A stretch of DNA of 8,771 bases from Candidatus Omnitrophota bacterium (GCA_016206685.1 JACQRB010000016.1:1-8771), one strand, 5' to 3'. Numbered from the stretch's first letter, positions 1 through 6,736 are shown. The notes: generated by a model not told the origin, from the sequence alone. Program-made: numbers and translations.

Positions 1-1
1 G

Positions 2-1024
2 GGCTGCGACAAGGCGTGCACCTATTGCATCGTGCCCAAGACGAGGGGACAGGAGATTTCCCGCCCGGCGGAAGAGATCCTCATCGAGATCGATGCGTTT
101 GCGGTTTCGGGCTATCAGGAGGTGACGCTGCTCGGCCAGAACGTCAACTCCAACGGCAAGCGGTTCCCGGATGGCTCCGGCTACAAAGGCCCGTTGGGCC
201 GCCTGAGACTATTAGAGGAAGACCCGGCGAGTCTGCTGGATTTCCCGCAACTGTTGAGATTGATCGATCAATCGTTTGGGCGGGTGACGCCGGAGGGGAG
301 GCCCCCGCCGCCCGGAGCCGACGACGCGCGAAGGCTGCGGCGCGGCGAGGACGGCGGGGTCCCGCAGGCGGCTGGACCCGCCCCTAGAATACGATTCACG
401 ACGAGCCATCCGTTTGATGCCAACGTGCGGCTGTTTGAGGCGATGCGCGACTGTCCGTCGGTGTGCGAGTGTCTGCACCTGCCGGTGCAGTCGGGGTCCA
501 ACCGCCTCCTGCGCGCGATGCGGCGCGGCTACACGCGCGAGGCGTACCTGGACAAGATCACGCAGTTGCGGCGCTTGATTCCGGACATCAGCCTCTCGAC
601 GGACGTCATCGTGGGTTTTCCGGGCGAGCGTGATGACGATTTCCAGCAGACCGCCTCGCTGATGCGCGAGGTCGAATACGACAACGCCTACATCTTTAAA
701 TACTCGCCCCGTCCCGGGACGGATGCCGCCGCCCGGGAGGATGACGTGCCGCGGGAAGTGAAGGAGGAGCGCAATCAGGCGTTGCTGGCGTTGCAAGATG
801 AGATCTCGCTCAAGCGTCATCGGCGCTTTGAGGGCCGGACGGTTGAGGTGCTCATCGAGGGCCCCGGCAAGCGGCCAGGGCAGCTCTTCGGCCGCACGCG
901 CGGCGACCACGGCGTCATCCTGCAGGGCTCGGCGGAGTGGATTGGACAGATGCTGCCCGTGCGGATCACGCAGGCGACCGCGCACACGTTGTTTGGCGAG
1001 CGATGCCGCGACTCATCGCGCTGA
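2..1024 (+). CDS. miaB: MiaB, tRNA-2-methylthio-N6-dimethylallyladenosine synthase (5'-truncated)
   Basis: Radical-SAM methylthiotransferase that adds a methylthio group to C2 of i6A37 in tRNA, acting after MiaA. The frame is open from base 2, so the N-terminal domain (its three iron-sulfur cysteines) lies upstream of the window. The visible part begins in the radical-SAM motif: cysteines at codons starting 5, 17 and 26 give C-x3-C-x2-C, followed by IVPKTRGQE. Then come LLGQNVNS, IRFTTSHP, LHLPVQSGS, MRRGYTREAYLDKI, STDVIVGFPGE and FKYSPRPGT, all typical of MiaB rather than RimO or MtaB. A C-terminal TRAM domain (about 830-1000, FEGRTVEVLIEG onward) binds tRNA. Two stretches are absent from the family as I know it: about 165-240, and 278-382, which is a 35-codon in-frame copy of a dispersed repeat. 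The 3' end overlaps miaA by 22 nt, implying translational coupling. The frame stays intact across both insertions, so the protein is probably functional. Confidence 0.96.
   Translation, partial: GCDKACTYCIVPKTRGQEISRPAEEILIEIDAFAVSGYQEVTLLGQNVNSNGKRFPDGSGYKGPLGRLRLLEEDPASLLDFPQLLRLIDQSFGRVTPEGRPPPPGADDARRLRRGEDGGVPQAAGPAPRIRFTTSHPFDANVRLFEAMRDCPSVCECLHLPVQSGSNRLLRAMRRGYTREAYLDKITQLRRLIPDISLSTDVIVGFPGERDDDFQQTASLMREVEYDNAYIFKYSPRPGTDAAAREDDVPREVKEERNQALLALQDEISLKRHRRFEGRTVEVLIEGPGKRPGQLFGRTRGDHGVILQGSAEWIGQMLPVRITQATAHTLFGERCRDSSR
278..383 (+). repeat. Palindromic repeat element, copy A, inside miaB
   Basis: A ~105-bp GC-rich element that also occurs at 1903-2007. The copies share blocks such as CGCCCGGAGC, ACGACGCGCGA, AGGCTGCGGC, GAGGACG and GGACCCGC in the same order, with scattered substitutions and 1-nt indels. 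The ends are perfect inverted repeats, GGGCGGGT (278-285) and ACCCGCCC (376-383). Inside lie GCCG (289-292) with CGGC (369-372), and CCCCGCCG (303-310) with CGGCGGGG (352-359), leaving a 41-nt centre. From 278 to 382 it is read as 35 miaB codons, rich in Gly, Pro, Arg and Ala, with no stop. It falls just before IRFTTSHP, where MiaB homologues normally have only a few residues. No target-site duplication is evident and no transposase is nearby. Strand is given as that of miaB; the element itself is near-palindromic. Confidence 0.8.
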
Positions 1025-1911
1025 TCGGGCCGACCGCCGTCGGCAAGACCGACGTGGCCATCGAGCTGGCCCTGCGGCTCGGCGCGGAGATCGTGGGCTG
1101 CGATTCGATGCAGGTGTATCGCGGCATGGCCCACCTGACGCAGCAGCCGGCCGCGGAGCAGCAGTCGGTGGTCGCGCATCACCTGGTTGATTGCATCGAG
1201 CCCACCGAAGCGTTCAGCGTCGGGCAATATCGGAGAGCCGCCCTGGAAGCCATCCGTTCGATCCACGACCGGGGCAACGACGCGCTCATCGTCGGGGGCA
1301 CCGGGTTATATCTCAGGGCGCTGACGGACGGGTTGTGCGAGGCTCCTCCGGCTGATGAGAGGGTACGCCGCGAGCTGGCGGCGGTGGCCCAGGCCCGCGG
1401 GAGCGCGGCGCTGCATGAGCGGTTGAAGACCCGCGACCCGCTCGCCGCAGCGAAGATCCATCCGCATGATACCCGGCGGCTGGTGCGGGCGCTTGAGGTC
1501 TATGAGCTGACCGGCGAGCCGTTGTCCGGCCGGTGGGGCCGGAGAGACGGGGAGGCGCTGCCGATGACGGTGATCGGGCTGACGCGCGAGCGCGAAGAGC
1601 TCTACAGCCGGATCAACGTCCGCGTGGAGCGCATGATCCGCGCTGAGGACGTATTAGAGGAAGTGCGGCGTGTGCGCGGGAGACGGATGAGCCACACTGC
1701 TCGCCAGGTCCATGGGCTGGCGTATCTGGAGGCGTATCTGGACGGTACGCGCGGGCTCGAGGAGACCATCACGCTGTGGCAGCGCCAGGTGCGCCAGTAC
1801 GCCAGACGCCAGCTCGTCTGGTTTCGCGCCAACCCTCGGATTCAGTGGATCACGATAGCTGGCAACGAAACCTCTCAGGCTACCGTTGAACGTATCTGTA
1901 GTAGCGGGTGA
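1003..1911 (+). CDS. miaA: MiaA, tRNA dimethylallyltransferase
   Basis: Transfers the dimethylallyl group of DMAPP to N6 of A37 in tRNAs reading UNN codons, making the i6A substrate of MiaB. The protein has 302 residues, normal for the family. It shows the P-loop GPTAVGKT (residues 9-16), the catalytic and tRNA-contacting DSMQVYRGM, HHLVD, the GGTGLYLRAL motif (from residue 98), HDTRRLVRALEVYELTGEPLS, and a C-terminal RQYARRQLVWFR. The ATG at 1003 is chosen because the family begins a few residues before the P-loop; the open frame extends back to 937 but only through miaB sequence. Two deviations are visible: GCDSMQVYRGM is followed by AHLTQQPA rather than the usual DIGTAKP-like stretch, and HGLAYLEAY replaces the usual LGYKE. 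The stop codon TGA (1909-1911) lies in the left terminal repeat of element copy B, so the last residues (SSG) may come from the insertion. Confidence 0.96.
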   Translation: MPRLIALIGPTAVGKTDVAIELALRLGAEIVGCDSMQVYRGMAHLTQQPAAEQQSVVAHHLVDCIEPTEAFSVGQYRRAALEAIRSIHDRGNDALIVGGTGLYLRALTDGLCEAPPADERVRRELAAVAQARGSAALHERLKTRDPLAAAKIHPHDTRRLVRALEVYELTGEPLSGRWGRRDGEALPMTVIGLTREREELYSRINVRVERMIRAEDVLEEVRRVRGRRMSHTARQVHGLAYLEAYLDGTRGLEETITLWQRQVRQYARRQLVWFRANPRIQWITIAGNETSQATVERICSSG

Positions 1912-2007
1912 CACTGAGCCGGGGCCCCCATGCGCCCGGAGCGAACGACGCGCGATAGGCTGCGGCGGCGCGAGGACGCATGGGGTGGCGCAGCGGCAGG
2001 ACCCGCT
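1903..2007 (+). repeat. Palindromic repeat element, copy B, between miaA and hflX
   Basis: Second copy of the element found inside miaB at 278-383, in the same orientation. Terminal inverted repeats are AGCGGGT (1903-1909) and ACCCGCT (2001-2007); intermediate arms are GCCG (1918-1921) and CGGC (1994-1997); inner arms are CCCCATGCG (1926-1934) and CGCATGGGG (1977-1985), around a 42-nt centre. The arms differ from copy A in a paired fashion, so base pairing is kept in both. This copy fills almost the whole miaA-hflX gap: its left end carries the miaA stop codon and its right end is 14 nt before the hflX start. If read in the frame that miaB uses in copy A, it meets a TAG at CGATAGGC. It would form a strong hairpin in the transcript, but no U-run follows, so it is not a standard intrinsic terminator. 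Confidence 0.8.
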
Positions 2008-2021
2008 TCACGTGGATAGCG

Positions 2022-3140
2022 ATGGAACGTGCATTCCTCGTGACCGTGCAATTTGACCGGTGGGAAGCCGCCGCGCCCTCCCGGCACGCCGCCAAGGCGG
2101 AGCCGTGGGCGGCCCAGGATGAGCAGCGCGAACTGCGGGAGCTGGCGGTCTCGTCGGGCTGCCGCGTCGTCGGCGAGATCGTCGCCAAGCGCCATGAGCC
2201 GGTCGCGGGGACGTTGATCGGCTCCGGGAAGCTCGAAGAGCTTGCGCAACTGGCCGGGGAGCGTCAGGCCGACGTGGCGATCTTCAGCGAGGAACTCTCG
2301 CCGGCCCAGCAGCGCAACGTGGAGGACATCCTGCGCGTGAAGACGCTCGACCGTACGCAGTTGATCCTCGACATCTTCGCGCAGCGGGCCAAGTCCCAGG
2401 AGGGGAAAGTCCAAGTGGAATTGGCCCAGCTTCGCTATCTCATGCCGCGGCTGGTGGGCAAGGGCGTGTTGCTCTCCAGGCTGGGAGGCGGGATCGGGAC
2501 CCGAGGCCCCGGGGAACAAAAGCTGGAGGTGGATCGCCGGCGCATCCGGCAGCGGATCACGCGCCTGCTGGACGAGTTGAAGAAATTGGCGAGCCGCCGC
2601 GAAGCCACGCGCCAACGCCGCAAGGAAGGCCAGGCATTCGTGGTCGCGCTGGTCGGCTACACCAACGCCGGCAAGACGACCTTGCTCAACCGGCTGACCG
2701 GGGCGGGCAGCCTCGTCGAGAACCGGCCGTTCACCACGCTGGATCCGCTGGCCAGGCGGCTGCGTCTTCCGACGGGGGCGTGGACGATCCTGACGGACAC
2801 CGTGGGATTCCTGCATCGGCTTCCGCACCATTTGATCGAGGCGTTCCAAGCGACGCTCGAGGAGACCCGCGACGCACAAGTGCTGCTGCACGTCCTGGAT
2901 GCCAGCGACCCGCTGGCGGTGGCCCACGCCGAGGCGGTGCGGGACGTCTTGAACCTCCTCCAGTTGCAGGACAAACCGATCATCACCGTGCTCAACAAAA
3001 TGGACCAGGTCACGGATACGAGTCTGCTCCAAAGTCTTGAACAGCTCTTCTCGCCGACCGTCGCCATCTCCGCCTTGCGCGGGCAGGGTCTCGATCGCCT
3101 CCTTGAGTTGATTCAACCGCACCTCCCCGCACCCCTCTAG
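2022..3140 (+). CDS. hflX: HflX, ribosome-splitting GTPase
   Basis: GTPase of the Obg-HflX superfamily that binds the 50S subunit and splits stalled or stress-inactivated 70S ribosomes in the cytoplasm. The protein has 372 residues. The N-terminal HflX domain includes TLIGSGKLEEL, FSEELSPAQQRNVED and DRTQLILDIFAQRA. The family signature LSRLGGGIGTRGPGEQKLE spans about residues 151-169 and is followed by an Arg-rich helical linker. GTPase motifs are G1 GYTNAGKTT (212-220), G2 TTLDP (238-242), G3 DTVGF (259-263), G4 NKMD (325-328) and G5 SAL (350-352). The start at 2022 (MERAFLVTVQF) is preferred because the upstream in-frame ATG at 1980 would add 14 residues encoded mostly by repeat copy B. 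The ribosome-binding site is weak. It follows miaA in the same direction as in E. coli miaA-hfq-hflX, but without hfq. No clear terminator follows. Confidence 0.95.
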   Translation: MERAFLVTVQFDRWEAAAPSRHAAKAEPWAAQDEQRELRELAVSSGCRVVGEIVAKRHEPVAGTLIGSGKLEELAQLAGERQADVAIFSEELSPAQQRNVEDILRVKTLDRTQLILDIFAQRAKSQEGKVQVELAQLRYLMPRLVGKGVLLSRLGGGIGTRGPGEQKLEVDRRRIRQRITRLLDELKKLASRREATRQRRKEGQAFVVALVGYTNAGKTTLLNRLTGAGSLVENRPFTTLDPLARRLRLPTGAWTILTDTVGFLHRLPHHLIEAFQATLEETRDAQVLLHVLDASDPLAVAHAEAVRDVLNLLQLQDKPIITVLNKMDQVTDTSLLQSLEQLFSPTVAISALRGQGLDRLLELIQPHLPAPL

Positions 3141-3180
3141 GCCACCCGCCGAACTGGACTACTACCTGCGCATTTCTCGC

Positions 3181-3209
3181 TTGACAGCCATATGATTTTT
3201 GGATAAGCT
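3181..3209 (+). promoter_or_regulatory. Candidate sigma70-type promoter of the hrcA operon
   Basis: A perfect -35 hexamer TTGACA (3181-3186) lies in a sharply AT-richer stretch after hflX. At 17-bp spacing the -10 position reads TAAGCT (3204-3209), only a partial match to TATAAT, so the exact -10 is uncertain. Transcription would start near 3215-3217, at the left arm of the CIRCE operator, the usual arrangement for HrcA-repressed promoters. Confidence 0.6.
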
Positions 3210-3214
3210 TGTGA

Positions 3215-3241
3215 TTAGCACTCTGAATAACAGAGTGCTAA
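3215..3241 (+). promoter_or_regulatory. CIRCE operator (HrcA binding site)
   Basis: Perfect match to the CIRCE consensus: TTAGCACTC (3215-3223), a 9-nt AT-rich spacer, then GAGTGCTAA (3233-3241). HrcA dimers bind this inverted repeat and block transcription; heat shock titrates the GroE chaperonin away from HrcA and relieves repression. It lies 13 nt before the hrcA start, so the operon is predicted to be autorepressed. I see no second copy in the window. Confidence 0.98.
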
Positions 3242-3254
3242 CAGAGAAATCAAG

Positions 3255-4307
3255 ATGAATGTAACTGATTCTGAGAGAAGGAGAAATAACATTCTCGAAG
3301 CCATCGTCGAAGCCTATCTTGAGACGGCTTCGCCGGTGGGCTCTGAGCTGGTCAGCCGCAAGATGCGAAAGCAGCTCAGCTCCGCCACGATCCGCAACGT
3401 CATGGGGGAATTGGAGGAGGCGGGGCTGGTGGAGCAGCCGCACACCTCGGCGGGGCGCGTGCCGACGGACCGCGGCTACCGGCTCTACGTGGATCAGCTC
3501 CTGGAAGCGGTGGAGTTGAGTGCCGAGGAGCTGCAGCAGATGTTGGCCTCGGTCCATCCGAATGAGTTGGAGCTGAAGCAGTTGTTTCAGCGCGTGGGAG
3601 AGGTGTTGGCCGAGCAAAGCCACCAGGCGACCGTGATCCTGGAGCCGACGGTCAAGCACAGCCGCGTCAAGCAGATCGAGCTGTTGCCGGTGGGCGTGCG
3701 CAAGCTGCTCTGCGTCTTGGTGGGGCAGGAGACGCTGGTGGTCTCGCATGTCATCGAGGTGGAGCAGCCGATCAGCCGCGAAGAGGCGCTCTCGTTGGCG
3801 CACTTCCTGACCAGCGAGCTCACCGGGCTACCGATTCAGGAGCTGCTGACCTCGCTGGAAGGACGGCTGAGTGAGGTGGATGCGTCGCTGGCGGATCTGG
3901 CCAGGCGCTCGCTGGCGATCCTGCAGACCGTGCTGGCGACGGAACCCGAGGAGCGGCTGCTGTTGGAAGGCACGCTCTACCTCGTGGAACAGCCCGAGTT
4001 TCGCAAGAACCCCAACAAGACGCATCAACTTTTGCGGCAGTTGGAGCTGCGCCAGGCGCTCATGGCGAAGATGCGCGAGGAGCTCGGCAGTCCCCGCACC
4101 TGCGTGCGGATCGGGCGCGAGATCAACATCGAGGGGCTTGAGGCTTGCAGCTACATCCTGGCGCCCTTCGGCGTGCGGCAGGCGGTCCTGGGCGGGATCG
4201 GGGTGTTGGGACCCAAGCGCATGGATTACCGACGGACGCGGGCCCTGGTGGAGGGCGCGGCCGATCTGTTGAGTGACGTGCTGACCCAGTGGGAATTGAA
4301 CGGATGA
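3255..4307 (+). CDS. hrcA: HrcA, heat-inducible transcription repressor
   Basis: DNA-binding repressor of class I heat-shock genes, acting at the CIRCE site just upstream. The protein has 350 residues, typical of the family. The N-terminal winged helix-turn-helix (about residues 1-75) contains YLETASPVGSELVSRK, SSATIRNVMGELEEAGLVEQ and HTSAGRVPTDRGYRLYVD, the most conserved HrcA segments. The middle and C-terminal GAF-like dimerisation region ends with GREINIEGLEACSYILAPFG, GGIGVLGPKRMDYRRTRALV and ADLLSDVL. The ATG at 3255 fits the family start; its ribosome-binding site is weak (AGAGA). The first ~45 bases are AT-rich compared with the rest of the gene, which may keep the leader unstructured. 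The stop overlaps the grpE start in ATGA, suggesting coupled translation. Confidence 0.97.
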   Translation: MNVTDSERRRNNILEAIVEAYLETASPVGSELVSRKMRKQLSSATIRNVMGELEEAGLVEQPHTSAGRVPTDRGYRLYVDQLLEAVELSAEELQQMLASVHPNELELKQLFQRVGEVLAEQSHQATVILEPTVKHSRVKQIELLPVGVRKLLCVLVGQETLVVSHVIEVEQPISREEALSLAHFLTSELTGLPIQELLTSLEGRLSEVDASLADLARRSLAILQTVLATEPEERLLLEGTLYLVEQPEFRKNPNKTHQLLRQLELRQALMAKMREELGSPRTCVRIGREINIEGLEACSYILAPFGVRQAVLGGIGVLGPKRMDYRRTRALVEGAADLLSDVLTQWELNG

Positions 4308-4867
4308 TCCCGAAGCCTGCCCACGACGCGGTGAAACCGGCAGCCAAGGCCGTCACCGTCTCCGCGCAGGAGTACGACCGGCTGTTGGGCCACGCGAAGC
4401 AAGCCGAGCAGTACCTGCGGCAATTGGCGGACGTGGACAACACCCGCAAGCGCCTTCAGCGGGAAAAAGAAGAGTTCAGCCGTTTCGCCGCCGAGAGCGT
4501 CATCCGGCATCTGCTGCCGATCATCGACAGCCTCAGCCAGGCGCTGGTGGCGGTGGATACGCAGGCCGACCCCAAGACGATCATCCAGGGAGTCCATTTG
4601 ATCTACCGGCAGTTGCTGGGCCTGCTGGAGCGCGAAGGGGTCGCGCGCATCACGACGATCGGAGAACCGTTTGATCCGCACCGGCACGAGGCCGTCGCGC
4701 AGGTGGACACCGACGAGCCCAAGGCCGACGGCACGGTCGTCGAGGAAGTGCAAGTGGGCTACACCATGCACGGCAAGGTCCTGCGGCCGGCGATGGTGAA
4801 AGTCGCGAAGAAATCAAGTCCACAGACAGAACCGTCACAACAACAAGGTGAGCGTAAGGAGGGTTAA
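4304..4867 (+). CDS. grpE: GrpE, nucleotide exchange factor for DnaK
   Basis: Cochaperone that releases ADP from DnaK, resetting the chaperone cycle in the cytoplasm. The protein has 187 residues. A long N-terminal helix expected to form the dimeric coiled coil runs through YLRQLADVDNTRKRLQREKEE, followed by the conserved helix with HLLPIIDSLSQAL. The C-terminal beta domain carries GEPFDPHRHEAVAQV, TVVEEVQVGYTMHGKVLRPAMVKVA, the surface that contacts the DnaK nucleotide-binding domain. The start is ATG 4304, which overlaps the hrcA stop by 4 nt; an upstream in-frame start at 4289 is less likely. The C-terminal tail is Gln/Lys/Ser-rich and its last codons overlap the dnaK ribosome-binding site. 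The gene stops 3 nt before dnaK. Confidence 0.96.
   Translation: MIPKPAHDAVKPAAKAVTVSAQEYDRLLGHAKQAEQYLRQLADVDNTRKRLQREKEEFSRFAAESVIRHLLPIIDSLSQALVAVDTQADPKTIIQGVHLIYRQLLGLLEREGVARITTIGEPFDPHRHEAVAQVDTDEPKADGTVVEEVQVGYTMHGKVLRPAMVKVAKKSSPQTEPSQQQGERKEG
4856..4862 (+). promoter_or_regulatory. Strong Shine-Dalgarno of dnaK
   Basis: AAGGAGG, a full anti-16S match, 8 nt before the dnaK ATG and overlapping the end of grpE. It is clearly stronger than the sites before hrcA, hflX or dnaJ, consistent with DnaK being made in excess over the other operon products. Confidence 0.85.
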
Positions 4868-4870
4868 GCA

Positions 4871-6736
4871 ATGGCAAAAGTCATCGGCATTGACTTAGGG
4901 ACGTCCAACTCGGCGGCCGCCATCATGGAGCAGGGCCGGCCGGCGATCATCCCGTCGGCGGAAGGCACCTCCATCGGCGGCAAGGCCTTCCCGTCGTACG
5001 TGGCCTTCACCAAAGACGGGCAATTGCTCGTCGGAGAGCCTGCGCGCCGCCAGGCCGCTACGAATCCCGAAGGCACGGTGCTGGCGGCCAAGCGCAAGAT
5101 GGGCACCGACCACGTGTACCGCATCTACGGCAAGGAATACACCCCGCAGCAGATCTCCGCGTTCATCCTGCAGAAGGTCAAGCGGGACGCCGAGGCCTAC
5201 TTGAGCGACACCGTGACGGAGGCGGTCATCACCGCGCCGGCCTACTTCAACGACAACCAGCGCCAGGCCACCAAGGACGCCGGCGAGATCGCGGGCTTGA
5301 AGGTCCTGCGCATCATCAACGAGCCCACCGCCGCGTGCCTGGCCTACGGCCTGGACAAGGCGGGCAAGGAGCAGAAAATCCTGGTGTTTGATCTGGGGGG
5401 TGGGACGCTGGATGTGACCATCATGGAGATGGCGCAAGGCGTCTTTGAGGTCAAGGCGACCAACGGCGACACCCAATTGGGTGGCACCGACATGGACAAC
5501 GCCCTGATCGACTACATCGCCACCGAGTTCAAGAAGGACTCGGGCATTGACGTCCGCTCCGATAAAATGGCGACGCAACGGATCCGCGAGGCGGCGGAGA
5601 AGGCCAAGATCGAGCTGTCCAACGTCATCGAGACGGACCTCAACCTGCCCTTCATCACCGCCGACGCCGGCGGCCCCAAGCACTTGACCATGAAGCTGAC
5701 GCGCTCGACGCTGGAGAAGCTCACCATGCCGATCATCGAGCGTTGCCGCGGGCCGGTGGAACGGGCGCTGAGCGATGCGAAGCTCACGCCCTCCGAGATC
5801 GGCAAGATCATCCTCGTCGGCGGCCCCACGCGCATGCCCATCGTGCAGCGCTTCGTCGAGGAGACCGTCGGCAAGAAGGTCGAGCGCGGGGTGGACCCGA
5901 TGGAATGCGTCGCCATGGGCGCGGCGATCCAGGCGGCCATCATCAAGGGCGAAGTGAAAGACGTACTCCTGCTGGACGTGACCCCGCTGTCGCTGGGGAT
6001 CGAGACGTTGGGCGGGGTGTTCACCAAGCTGATCGAGCGCAACACGACGATTCCCGCGCGCAAAGCCCTAGTGTTCTCGACGGCGGCGGACAACCAGCCG
6101 GCCGTGACCGTGCGCGTGCTGCAAGGCGAGCGGCCGATGGCGGCGGACAACACGGAGCTGGGGCGCTTCGACCTCGTGGGCATCCCGCCGGCGCCGCGCG
6201 GAATCCCGCAGGTCGAGGTCACCTTCGACATTGACGCCAACGGGATCGTCCATGTCTCGGCCAAGGACTTAGGGACGGGCAAGGAGCAATCCATCCGCAT
6301 CACGGCTCCGAACAAGCTCGAGAAGGCTGAGATCGAGAAGATGGTCAAGCAGGCGGAGCAGTTCGCGCAAGAAGACAAGAAACGCCAGGAATTGGCTGAG
6401 GCCAAGAATCAGGCGGACAGCCTCGTCTATCAGACGGAAAAAAGCCTGAAGGAGTTCGGCGAGAAGCTCTCGGCCTCCGACCGCCAGCGGATTGAGGAGA
6501 AGCTGAAGGCGGCCAAAGAGGCGCTGAAGGGCGATGACGCCGAGCGGATCAAGAAGGCCGGCGACGAACTGACCGAGGCGTCCCACAAACTAGCCGAGGA
6601 GATCTACAAGAAAGCCCAGACGAAGGGGGCGCAAGACGCAAGACCCAAGGCTCAAGAAGAAGAGCCGGCGGGAAAATCGGGAGGCAAGGACGACAAAGTC
6701 GTGGATGCGGAGTTCAAGGTGGAAGACGAGAAATAA
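4871..6736 (+). CDS. dnaK: DnaK, Hsp70 molecular chaperone
   Basis: ATP-driven chaperone that binds exposed hydrophobic peptides, working with DnaJ and GrpE. The protein has 621 residues. The nucleotide-binding domain (about 1-362) shows GIDLGTSNS (6-14), NEPTAA (150-155), DLGGGT (174-179) and VGGPTRMP (316-323). The interdomain linker DVLLLDVTP (364-372) is followed by the beta substrate-binding domain (QGERPMAADN, FDIDANGIVHVSAKD), an alpha-helical lid, and the bacterial tail ending VVDAEFKVEDEK. The region around KRKMGTDHVYRIYGKEYTP is short, lacking the ~23-residue insert of proteobacterial-type DnaK. Signature variants are SNS for TNS, LGGTDMD for LGGDDFD and VGGPTRMP for VGGSTRIP. The start is fixed by the Shine-Dalgarno and the family N-terminus. 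dnaJ does not follow directly; three unrelated genes intervene. Confidence 0.98.
   Translation: MAKVIGIDLGTSNSAAAIMEQGRPAIIPSAEGTSIGGKAFPSYVAFTKDGQLLVGEPARRQAATNPEGTVLAAKRKMGTDHVYRIYGKEYTPQQISAFILQKVKRDAEAYLSDTVTEAVITAPAYFNDNQRQATKDAGEIAGLKVLRIINEPTAACLAYGLDKAGKEQKILVFDLGGGTLDVTIMEMAQGVFEVKATNGDTQLGGTDMDNALIDYIATEFKKDSGIDVRSDKMATQRIREAAEKAKIELSNVIETDLNLPFITADAGGPKHLTMKLTRSTLEKLTMPIIERCRGPVERALSDAKLTPSEIGKIILVGGPTRMPIVQRFVEETVGKKVERGVDPMECVAMGAAIQAAIIKGEVKDVLLLDVTPLSLGIETLGGVFTKLIERNTTIPARKALVFSTAADNQPAVTVRVLQGERPMAADNTELGRFDLVGIPPAPRGIPQVEVTFDIDANGIVHVSAKDLGTGKEQSIRITAPNKLEKAEIEKMVKQAEQFAQEDKKRQELAEAKNQADSLVYQTEKSLKEFGEKLSASDRQRIEEKLKAAKEALKGDDAERIKKAGDELTEASHKLAEEIYKKAQTKGAQDARPKAQEEEPAGKSGGKDDKVVDAEFKVEDEK

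Noticed and set aside
278..382. Frameshift or pseudogene in miaB
   Set aside because: The frame is continuous and conserved motifs resume immediately after the insertion and run on to a complete TRAM domain.
1926..1985. Inner hairpin of repeat copy B as an intrinsic terminator after miaA
   Set aside because: The arms are separated by 42 nt and no U-run follows; the structure fits the repeat element better.
1980..2021. Upstream in-frame ATG as the hflX start
   Set aside because: It would add 14 residues mostly encoded by the repeat, and the family N-terminus matches the ATG at 2022.
1875..3122. Long open frame of 415 codons on the minus strand opposite hflX
   Set aside because: It lies antisense to a gene with full HflX motifs, has no recognisable domain, and is the kind of chance frame expected in GC-rich DNA.
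3144..3150. ACCCGCC after hflX as a solitary end of the palindromic repeat
   Set aside because: A 7-mer in GC-rich DNA is expected by chance and no internal repeat sequence accompanies it.
4895..6405. Minus-strand open frames of 262 and 297 codons opposite dnaK
   Set aside because: Antisense shadows of a clear DnaK; low-complexity translations without motifs.
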